From positions 1-64,000 of the forward strand of contig ONCG01000009.1 in NCBI GenBank assembly GCA_900316285.1: 64,000 nt of DNA. The letters run 5' to 3'. Under the pieces are notes generated by a model. The model ran no database searches. It had not been told where the DNA came from and worked only from the letters and a program-made list of their open reading frames with translations. Origin of the DNA: an uncultured Prevotellaceae bacterium. Lineage in GTDB: Bacteria; Bacteroidota; Bacteroidia; Bacteroidales; Bacteroidaceae. Each line of letters opens with the position of its first letter. Position 1 is the stretch's first letter. Below are positions 9,101 through 15,180 of this stretch, piece by piece. A program made the position numbers and the translations under genes.

Positions 9101-10021
9101 GTCGCCATTGCCAACTGGGTAGGCATCGACAACGTTTTCCTCACTTATTATGGCTCTGACAATGTCGTTAATGAGGTGGCCGATCTACTATTGCGACAAC
9201 CTCTTATCGATGAAATTAAGAAGGCTGTTTCGTTAGGTGCTGATGTAGCAGAAGCTCAAGCCATTGTCGAACAGGACGACCTCACCCGCCATGCCATTGA
9301 AGAAGCGGTGAAAGAACTGAAAGTGAAAGAATTTAATGCGGTTGTTACTAACTATACTGACGACCAAACATCGCTTTTGGGCGAATGGACTACAGAGAAC
9401 CAGACGGCCAGGACAGGTCAGCACTGGGATGGAACCGACACAAGTAGTTATTTCGAACAAAGAGACGGTTGGGACAACTATGCATGGCAGATGTCGATGA
9501 CGCAAAATGTCACCCTGCCAGCTGGCGATTACGTGCTGAAGATGGCTGGACGATCGGCATCGCAGGCCGTCACCGCCACCATGAGTGTTGATGATGAAAA
9601 AGTACGTTTCCCCTATAACGACGACCACGGCTACGGCATCAGCACCGACGGACTGACAAACTTCTCGCCCGAGGCCACCTTTGCTAACAATGGTGCTGGC
9701 CGAGGTTGGGAATGGCGTTACATAGCGTTCACGCTCAACGAAGAAACGACGGTTCCTATTGCCATTCATGCCATTTGCGACCAAGCTGTCAACCAATGGG
9801 CGAGCTTCTCGAACATTTCGCTGCTTCGCAAGCCTGTAATATCTGGCGATGTCAATGGCGATGGTTCGGTCGACATAGCAGACGTCACATCACTCGTCAA
9901 CTATCTGATGGACCAGACTAGCCAACCATTTATACGTACCGCTGCCGACCTCAGTGGTGATGGGGAGGTTACGCTCTCCGACCTGCCTTTGCTCGTCGGT
10001 TTGGTTTTGGCGAAGGAATGA
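6113..10021 (+). CDS. Secreted metallophosphoesterase / GH43-like / dockerin multidomain protein
   Basis: The 1302-residue protein has a signal peptide (residues 1-20). A calcineurin-type phosphoesterase fold follows, with D35/H37 (ADPH), GD at 86-87, GNHD at 118-121, H249 and GHGH at 305-308, the metal-binding blocks of that superfamily. A beta-sandwich domain covers about 385-560. A five-bladed GH43-like domain follows (about 564-870), with LRDPH near 612 and WAPE near 677. Another carbohydrate-binding-like domain and helical linker precede a dockerin-like end (about 1245-1302; GDVNGDGSVD and ADLSGDGEVT). Phosphate-ester and glycoside cleavage by one polypeptide is inferred, not proven. The 3' end overlaps the convergent gene at 9969 by 53 bp. 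No frameshift is evident. Confidence 0.8.
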   Translation: MKNKLSLLISALLSALSLQAQTDYSNYFTAVFVADPHVAQSSGTSVADMQAYVQNIVNMGKTGGLQFQFVTLPGYQPKADIVFCLGDMDQDSEKTGNDFKSAFAELNTAHIPFITMVGNHDIVPDYWTGTDPDYGLTGGSAGGSTCNDVALGVVTDQLNTAKSYGIENVTRFTDGTNHTQMQPFTFTFQGVRFYVGQTYWFQKPYSGSFIKVLGSLISSATYYAPDGVIATLENFVGQHTTEPSVWMQHYPICAGDDSDRWWLDQNDTGMSIAPSNATVYTTANAKRDKLTELIKRTKNAVHFSGHGHWYAETEYNGVKDYTANATFNENGSAYIVLMSKTEGVVEIKRVNLFTHNTLSHCDATLEVSPTLTDINTALGHTVVAGEDVTSLLGTNLDFETGQGDADATFVNMHAQSDWTNIYSADAYDTNRQYIFNTQVTGQGSGATTATSLRLRAKWQENNIREQVKKTIPLPPGHYTLSYFIKAPQQHWTEDLCFYELNGNRTTLTKTADWSKQEITIEATEPAVLSLSFGFIGGRNNQDCELFIDDIALIYNGSCDLTTKYSKYLFAYFPSNNDENIYYAVSENGFDYTPVSQQPVISADTVALKCGLRDPHLLRGHDGWFYLVATDMRSADGWASNRGLVMMKSRDLVNWKHSQVHFPTRYAGTSFANVTRVWAPETIWDPEAGKYMVYFSLLTNDGTISYDKVYRAYANSDFTDLEGEPVWMYDRGSATIDMDIVYNPKDQLYHGFYKNEGEGGICQVTAESLTGVWGNASGTLQQTNEAVEGAGVFQLLDGETWVLMYDCYNSGHYQFCTSTDLNTFSFRQNTPTTGAFTPRHGSVILISDEEYEAILEYTNNELERNTKLVAGATKGNPLPAPFVINGRMNEGTKGWSFTTGAQNKTTATNQGAAFSKPFLENWNPTSFIGKISQTITNIPNGTYVLDIAAFANTLGENGSQVVYANSTEQSLFASEPTAYQLIFYATDNTLEIGFNQKVAIANWVGIDNVFLTYYGSDNVVNEVADLLLRQPLIDEIKKAVSLGADVAEAQAIVEQDDLTRHAIEEAVKELKVKEFNAVVTNYTDDQTSLLGEWTTENQTARTGQHWDGTDTSSYFEQRDGWDNYAWQMSMTQNVTLPAGDYVLKMAGRSASQAVTATMSVDDEKVRFPYNDDHGYGISTDGLTNFSPEATFANNGAGRGWEWRYIAFTLNEETTVPIAIHAICDQAVNQWASFSNISLLRKPVISGDVNGDGSVDIADVTSLVNYLMDQTSQPFIRTAADLSGDGEVTLSDLPLLVGLVLAKE

Positions 10022-11000
10022 GGGAGGATATGAACATGAATGCCACGTAGAAGGCAATGCCTGAAAGCAGACCGGCAAGGGCATCAATGAGGTAATGGGC
10101 CTGAATGTAGACCGTGGCGAAGCACATCAGCACAAAGAATGGCACGATGACCCAGAACAGCCACTGGTGGCGGCTTCGTGCATGCCATGCCAGCAAGAGG
10201 ATGACCACGGTGATGCCTACGTGCGACGAGGGGAAGGCGGCGGTGGGTCGCTCGCCTGCATCGTGAGCACTCTCCACCATCTGATAGAAAATGCCGTCCG
10301 ACCATCCCGGCGAAGGAAGTATGTCAGCGTGATAGTTGAAGTAGTCGCCGATGTTGGGGAACACACCTGCTGCCACTTGGTCGAGTCCGATGGCGGGATA
10401 GTAATACTGCGGCCCAACGACGGGCAGGACGTCGAAGATGACGTAATAGGCGAAGAACGAGCCGAGCAGCACCAGTGTGGCACGCTCAAACTCCTCGTAG
10501 CGCCAAGCGAAATAGTAGAGCATCACGGCTACAATCAGTGGATAGTAGCTGGCATAGCCAAGGTTCATGAGTTCGCTAAACCACGCCTGCGGCATCAGCT
10601 GCGAGAACAACAGGGCAGGCTGACAGCCCACGAGTTGCTGCTCCCAACTGGCAAAGAGATGATCGAGGTTGGGAAGCACACGGTTCAGCTCATACGTATC
10701 GGGATACCACCATGCCAAAAGTGCCAGCTGTGCCACCACACGGGCGAACATCGTTAGTCGGCATGGCACGAGCCGATAGACCGCCCAAAGCGCCACCGTC
10801 ATCGCTACGATACGCAATCGTCCAGCGATGAGGGCTTCAGGGTGCTGCAGCTTCGTATAGGTGAAGAATATCAACAGAAGCGTGAACAACGTGTAGGCCA
10901 TTGCCGCCCACTCGTAGCTCATCAGTCCCTTCCGCGGGTTCTTCTCTATCGCCCACAGATCGCGCAGGTTTCCCAAATATGTCTTTCCCTTCTTTGCCAA
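9969..11000 (-). CDS. PAP2/AUR1-like integral membrane phosphatase or phosphotransferase
   Basis: The 343-residue protein has about six or more hydrophobic segments and PAP2-superfamily motifs near the C terminus: AAFPSSHVGI (phosphatase motif with the catalytic histidine) and AHYLIDALAG (second catalytic histidine with the downstream Asp). The arrangement resembles AUR1-type inositolphosphoryl-ceramide synthases and related lipid phosphotransferases, which occur in sphingolipid-making Bacteroidales; that specific role is inference. It acts in the inner membrane. A minus-strand SDR epimerase gene lies upstream, separated by a tandem repeat, and its 3' end overlaps the end of the convergent gene at 6113-10021. 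Confidence 0.8.
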   Translation of the reverse strand: MAKKGKTYLGNLRDLWAIEKNPRKGLMSYEWAAMAYTLFTLLLIFFTYTKLQHPEALIAGRLRIVAMTVALWAVYRLVPCRLTMFARVVAQLALLAWWYPDTYELNRVLPNLDHLFASWEQQLVGCQPALLFSQLMPQAWFSELMNLGYASYYPLIVAVMLYYFAWRYEEFERATLVLLGSFFAYYVIFDVLPVVGPQYYYPAIGLDQVAAGVFPNIGDYFNYHADILPSPGWSDGIFYQMVESAHDAGERPTAAFPSSHVGITVVILLLAWHARSRHQWLFWVIVPFFVLMCFATVYIQAHYLIDALAGLLSGIAFYVAFMFISSLIPSPKPNRRAKAGRRA

Positions 11001-11010
11001 GAGTTTTATT

Positions 11011-11138
11011 TTTTATCCACAGATTACACAGATTTAATATAATACTTCTGTCCGTCTGTCCCGTCTGCCTTATATATCTTTATCCACAGATTACACAGAT
11101 TAATATAATACTTCTGTTCGTCTGTCCTGTATGTCTTA
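11011..11138. repeat. Two-copy 67-bp direct repeat with DnaA-box-like sequence
   Basis: Two near-identical copies (from about 11012 and 11079) begin TTATCCACAGATTACACAG and continue through TAATATAATACTTCTG and a TCTGTCC tract. TTATCCACA (11013-11021 and 11080-11088) equals the consensus DnaA box. The repeat lies between two minus-strand genes. Nothing else suggests an origin here. Confidence 0.75.
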
Positions 11139-11167
11139 ATCTTCAATTCTGTTCCGTATGTCTAAAT

Positions 11168-12166
11168 CTATAGCCATCCGTTTGTCTTATACCATCCGAT
11201 GGTCTCCTGCACCCCTTGTTCCAGTTGCCATTTGGGTTCGTAGCCCAGCTCGCGGCGAGCGGGTTCTATGTCGCACCGCCAGTTGCGCTGCCGCAGGATG
11301 TGATATTTGTCGTTGTTCAGTGCTGACACCTTGCCTGTGAGCCGCCCTGTCCATTCGCCGAAGAAGGTTGCTATGCGCAGCACCCACAGCGGAGCCTTGA
11401 TGCGCAAGCACCAGGGATGTCCCATCTCGTTCAGAATCAGATCGCTGAACGTCGACGACTGATACACCTCGCCATCGCTCAGGAAGTACGCCTTGCCGGG
11501 TGTGCCGTTAGTGAATGCGAGATACACCGCCTGCACCACATCGCGCACATAGACGAATGTGATGTCCTGTCGCTTGTAGCCCACCGAGAAGTCCACGTGT
11601 CCCTTGATGGATTTCGCCATGAGGAAATAGTCTTTCTCGCGCGGCCCGTAGACACCCGTTGGGCGCAGCACCACAAAAGGCAGCCGCTCGCCCACGCCAT
11701 TGAGGAACGCCTCGGCAGCAAGCTTGCTTTCGCCATAGGCGGTGTTGGGCTGGGGCGTATCGGTATCACGGATTTCCTCGTAGGGCTGCTGCTCACGAAT
11801 CGGACCGAAGATGCTCAGCGAACTCAAGTATACCAATCGCTTCAATGGCATGTTCACCTCCAGCAGAGCCTCCACCAGATGGCGCGTGCCTTCGGTGTTC
11901 ACGCGGAAGAAGTCCTGCTTGTCCTTGCACTTCGTCACACCCGCGGCATGCACCACGTAAGTGAACTCATGACCACGCAACTGCTCCACCAGCCGTTCCT
12001 TTGAATCCAGGTCGAGCTCGATGAATTGGATGCGGTCGTCCTGCAGAAACTGCTTCGAACTGCTGCGGCGCACAGCTGCCCACACCTCATATCCTCGCTT
12101 TAGACCTTCCTCCACGATGAAACTTCCGATGAAGCCACTGGCTCCTGTGACAAGTACTTTTTCCAT
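11168..12166 (-). CDS. NAD-dependent epimerase/dehydratase (extended SDR)
   Basis: The 332-residue extended short-chain dehydrogenase starts MEKVLVTGASGFIGSF, with the GxxGxxG nucleotide-binding loop. It carries the Ser-Tyr-xxx-Lys active site (LSSLSIFG, then YGESK). Related enzymes act on nucleotide sugars, sterols or dihydroflavonols; the substrate cannot be called. An in-frame extension to 12217 exists, but the promoter at 12188-12218 lies inside it, so the ATG at 12166 is preferred. The gene lies upstream of the PAP2-like gene on the same strand, so a lipid- or envelope-related role is possible. Confidence 0.88.
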   Translation of the reverse strand: MEKVLVTGASGFIGSFIVEEGLKRGYEVWAAVRRSSSKQFLQDDRIQFIELDLDSKERLVEQLRGHEFTYVVHAAGVTKCKDKQDFFRVNTEGTRHLVEALLEVNMPLKRLVYLSSLSIFGPIREQQPYEEIRDTDTPQPNTAYGESKLAAEAFLNGVGERLPFVVLRPTGVYGPREKDYFLMAKSIKGHVDFSVGYKRQDITFVYVRDVVQAVYLAFTNGTPGKAYFLSDGEVYQSSTFSDLILNEMGHPWCLRIKAPLWVLRIATFFGEWTGRLTGKVSALNNDKYHILRQRNWRCDIEPARRELGYEPKWQLEQGVQETIGWYKTNGWL

Positions 12167-12187
12167 ACCTTTTTCTCTTTTCCGGTG

Positions 12188-12218
12188 CAAAGGTAGTGCA
12201 AATCGAGCGAAATGCAAA
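12188..12218 (-). promoter_or_regulatory. Promoter of the SDR epimerase gene
   Basis: The minus strand has TTTG (12218-12215), a 19-nt spacer and TACCTTTG (12195-12188), a full match to the Bacteroidetes TTTG-N19-21-TAnnTTTG promoter. It supports the start at 12166. Confidence 0.8.
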
Positions 12219-12425
12219 ATGAAAACGTGTTTTTATTTTCATTTCCGAGATGCAGCCTACCTAAGACCGAAGGTCAGAGGTACGATTAAGTGAGGGAAAA
12301 ACCAAATAAACTTTGATTTTACCCCAGAAATCATCACTTTTATCACTTTTTTTGTAATTTTCTGTCACAAATCGCCGTCTTATGTGTACATAGTAGTAGA
12401 AATCCAATTATAAAACGATATCATT

Positions 12426-13301
12426 ATGAAAAAGAACATCACTTTACTGCTGTTGCTTGCCATGCTGGTGAGCGTATCAGCTTGCAGTGCAAAGAAAGAC
12501 ATTGTGGAGAACGAAAGCACGGAAACGAGAACCGCCACTGACACCGACTACCCGCTGTCGGGCTTCACACGGCTGACCGCCAGCGGCGTCATACACATTG
12601 TCCTCACACAAGGCTCGGTGGAGAGCGTCCGCGTGAAAGAATGTCCCAATCCTAATCTGATTACAAAGGTAGAGAAGCGGGGCGATGAGCTCTACATCTA
12701 CACGAAAAGCCTGAAGAAGAATCTGAACCTGCGTCAAGGCGAGGAGCCGGTGGCTTACGTCACGATGAAGCAAATCAGCGATGTCGACCTGAGTGGTTCC
12801 ACCCGACTAAAGGCCTCCTCCCTGCAGACCGCGAATCTGAAAGTCACCATTTCGGGTGCCTCCAAGCTGCATGCCGACCGCCTGCGCAGCGACAACCTCA
12901 AGCTCACATGCAGCGGAGCCTCGGCAATGGATGTCAAAACCATCACCTTCGGGAAGCTGAACGCCTCTTGCTCGGGTGCTTCCAACATTGCAGCCACCCT
13001 GCATGGCGACGATGTAAAACTCGTGAACAGCGGTGCCAGCAATGTCGACTTCACCATCGAGGCACGCGAGATGGAAATGAGCAACAGCGGAGCATCGAAG
13101 AGCGACGTTCGCTTCAAGGGTCGCAGGCTACAGACCAGCAATACGGGTGCCGGCAAAGTATTCCTCGATGTTGACTGCGAGGAGCTCTCGGCAAGCAATA
13201 GCGGTGCTGCAAAGTTCACCATCGAGGGCACAGCCGACAAGACCGACATCCAAGCCTCGGGCGTCTCGAAAATCAACACCTCGAAGTTGAATAAGTATTA
13301 A
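12426..13301 (+). CDS. GIN-domain (DUF2807) lipoprotein
   Basis: The 291-residue protein has a lipoprotein signal peptide with the lipobox cysteine at C20 (SVSAC). The mature part is a putative auto-transporter adhesin head, or GIN, domain. It starts with a segment like FTRLTASGVIHIVLTQG and contains about seven strand repeats of the SGASK/SGASN type, typical of a right-handed beta-helix. Related proteins are envelope-associated in Bacteroidetes and often sit near regulators; the molecular role is unknown. It is followed after a GAGA-rich repeat by a sigma-factor gene on the same strand. Confidence 0.88.
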   Translation: MKKNITLLLLLAMLVSVSACSAKKDIVENESTETRTATDTDYPLSGFTRLTASGVIHIVLTQGSVESVRVKECPNPNLITKVEKRGDELYIYTKSLKKNLNLRQGEEPVAYVTMKQISDVDLSGSTRLKASSLQTANLKVTISGASKLHADRLRSDNLKLTCSGASAMDVKTITFGKLNASCSGASNIAATLHGDDVKLVNSGASNVDFTIEAREMEMSNSGASKSDVRFKGRRLQTSNTGAGKVFLDVDCEELSASNSGAAKFTIEGTADKTDIQASGVSKINTSKLNKY

Positions 13302-13305
13302 TAAA

Positions 13306-13465
13306 GTGGAGAGTGGAGAGAGGAGAGAGAATAGCATTTAAGAGTTGAGAGTTGAGAGTTGAGAGTTTAGAGTTGAGAGTTGAGAGAGCCCTTTCACTCC
13401 CCCTACCCCCTCTCCGCTATTCTCTCTCCACTCTCCACTCTCCACTCTCCTCTTTAAAATCCACT
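13306..13465. repeat. GAGA-rich inverted repeat element
   Basis: The left arm (about 13308-13335, GGAGAGTGGAGAGAGG then AGAATAGC) is nearly complementary to the right arm (13416-13450, starting GCTATTCTCTCTCC). Between them are GAGTTGA repeats. A related element is at 17490-17660 and a fragment lies inside the RNase R gene at 16440-16490. Confidence 0.75.
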
Positions 13466-13509
13466 CTCCTCTTTAATACTTTTAATCCCTTTAAAACCTT
13501 CAAAAAAAA

Positions 13510-14286
13510 GTGACATCCGCTGAATTCCAAACACTGGCCAGCACCCTGCGCCCACGCCTACTGGCACAGGCCACGCGCTACCTTCGCGACACCGCGGAGG
13601 CAGAGGACATCGTGCAGGATGCCATGCTGAAGATGTGGGTGCTGCACGACCAGCTCATCGGCAACGCCGAAGCCTTCGCATCGGTGCTGGTGCGGAATCT
13701 CTCGCTGAACCGCCTGCGCCAGCTGCATCGCATGCAGACGCTGACCGAGATGGACCTGCTGGAGATGGAACGCCTCTATGCCGAAAGCCGTTCGCAGCAA
13801 GACACCGATGAGCAGGTGGCCCAGCTGATGTCGCTCGTTGAAGCCTTACCCGACCGGCAGAAGACCATCCTGCGGCTACACGACCTCGAGGGAATGGACT
13901 ACGACGAGATAGCACAGGTCACGGGCCTGTCGGCAGCATCGTTGCGCCAAACCGTCAGCCGCGCCCGCCGCCTCCTGCGCTTGCGCTATCTGGCAGCCGT
14001 CTCGGCAGTGGTGGCAGTGCTGGTCGTGGGTGTAATGGGCTATCGAGCCTTGCAAGACTATCAGCTCGACCGACACTACGAGGGCTCCTACATCGTCGTA
14101 GCCGGAGAGCGCAACGACAACCTGCGGCAGATACGCCCGCAACTGGAACAGACGCTTGCCGCCGCCAGCCACGTGGAAGCGAGCATCGGCGAACAAGACT
14201 TCGTCAGACAGGCCGAAGCCGACGTACTACAGAACATCAGCGATCCTGAGGAGCGCCGACGACTACAAGAGTTACTGAAAGAATAA
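13510..14286 (+). CDS. ECF-type sigma factor with C-terminal membrane anchor
   Basis: Residues 5-72 match sigma-70 region 2 (AEAEDIVQDAMLKMW) and 103-157 match region 4 (ALPDRQKTILRLHDLEGMDYDEIA, with the helix-turn-helix up to VSRARRLL). Directly after this are a hydrophobic segment (about 160-178, a likely transmembrane helix) and an 80-residue tail beyond it. The usual ECF factor ends after region 4, so this one appears membrane-tethered. A GTG start is used; no ATG occurs nearby upstream. A small secreted-protein gene follows 19 bp downstream. The tail may act as a built-in anti-sigma or sensor part; that is inference. Confidence 0.85.
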   Translation: MTSAEFQTLASTLRPRLLAQATRYLRDTAEAEDIVQDAMLKMWVLHDQLIGNAEAFASVLVRNLSLNRLRQLHRMQTLTEMDLLEMERLYAESRSQQDTDEQVAQLMSLVEALPDRQKTILRLHDLEGMDYDEIAQVTGLSAASLRQTVSRARRLLRLRYLAAVSAVVAVLVVGVMGYRALQDYQLDRHYEGSYIVVAGERNDNLRQIRPQLEQTLAAASHVEASIGEQDFVRQAEADVLQNISDPEERRRLQELLKE

Positions 14287-14305
14287 AACGAAACAACCCA
14301 TACCA

Positions 14306-14704
14306 ATGAATACGAAGCGCCAACTCATAGCATTCCTGCTCTGCTGCTTTGCCGCTGTGCTGCCCTGCCACGCACAAAACAGCATCGACGAGCTCGTGGA
14401 GAACTTCTCTACGCTGGGCTCAGCAAAGTTTACGTCGGTCGTCGACCGCGACCCCAAGACCCGCCGCGTGCTGAAGGTGGTGAAGGAACTGCAGCTGCAA
14501 GGCCTTCAGGCAGGCAAGTTCAAGAAGGCTTTCGAAGACGAGAGCCAGAACGGCAGCACCACGCGCCAGCAGGACGGCGACGTGCTCACGATGACCGTCA
14601 CCCAGGAATCGCCGCGCCAGCTGCGCATCTACATGCTGCGACTCGTCGGCCGACACACCTACCACTCCGCCAAAGTCATCATCATCGTCAAGATGAAAAC
14701 ATGA
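14306..14704 (+). CDS. Small secreted protein, DUF5024-like
   Basis: The 132-residue protein has a signal peptide (1-23, ending CHAQ) and a short mature domain that begins NSIDELVENFSTLGSAKFTS. It resembles small Bacteroidales proteins of DUF5024/DUF4252 type found next to sigma-factor genes; the assignment is from memory and tentative. It starts 19 bp after the sigma-factor stop codon and so is probably in its operon. Function unknown. Confidence 0.65.
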   Translation: MNTKRQLIAFLLCCFAAVLPCHAQNSIDELVENFSTLGSAKFTSVVDRDPKTRRVLKVVKELQLQGLQAGKFKKAFEDESQNGSTTRQQDGDVLTMTVTQESPRQLRIYMLRLVGRHTYHSAKVIIIVKMKT

Positions 14705-14765
14705 CCGGTGGCTGGTCAAGAGAAGGCTGTGTAAAATGAAATAATGGACGAAAAACCGCTGCCTG

Positions 14766-14908
14766 TAGTCCCCTCCTCTTGGGAGGAGGGGTCGGGGGTG
14801 GTAGAGAAAAAAAATGATATAACCTATTACAAACAATATATTAATAAGTCGAACCTTATTTATCGCTACCACCCCTTACCCCTCCTTCCCGAAGGAGGGG
14901 ACTACAAA
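14766..14908. repeat. Inverted pair of G-rich hairpin elements
   Basis: The 476-bp gap 14705-15180 holds two opposed copies of a G-rich element. The left copy has CCCCTCCTCTTGGGAGGAGG then GGGGGTGG; the right copy is its inverse (CCACCCC, then CCCCTCC and GGAGGGG), ending at GGGGACTAC. Together they could fold into one long hairpin. Related single copies lie at 17875-17920, 20060-20280, 41723-41753 and 59139-59186. No gene was recognised in the gap; a promoter lies at 15048. Confidence 0.8.
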
Positions 14909-15047
14909 ACGACTCCTTTCTCATTTTTGCCCCCCCTCTTTTGTTTCTCCATCATACTGTTCACCGATTTCATGGCAACAAGAGGCTTTAAATGTTAAGA
15001 AACTATAAGCTATTCCGCCGATGATACCACGTTGGCGGAATAATTTG

Positions 15048-15055
15048 TAACTTTG
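15048..15055 (+). promoter_or_regulatory. Candidate promoter -7 box for RNase R
   Basis: TAACTTTG fits the Bacteroidetes -7 consensus about 125 bp before the start codon at 15181. The resulting leader would contain TGACAAAAGTCA (15127-15138), shared with the leader of the MgtC-like gene near 41752. Confidence 0.5.
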
Positions 15056-15180
15056 AAGCTGAAATTACATCTTAACTTTTGGAACAGCGAGAGCAGAGTG
15101 ATGCTTGCATCAACTATGCCAAGTCGTGACAAAAGTCATGGAACAAAGTTACATAACACCTCAACATCTCAACCTCAACT

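Noticed and set aside
11011..11138. Replication origin
   Set aside because: Only two DnaA-box-like sites within a direct repeat, no AT-rich unwinding region with nearby dnaA, and no other origin sign.
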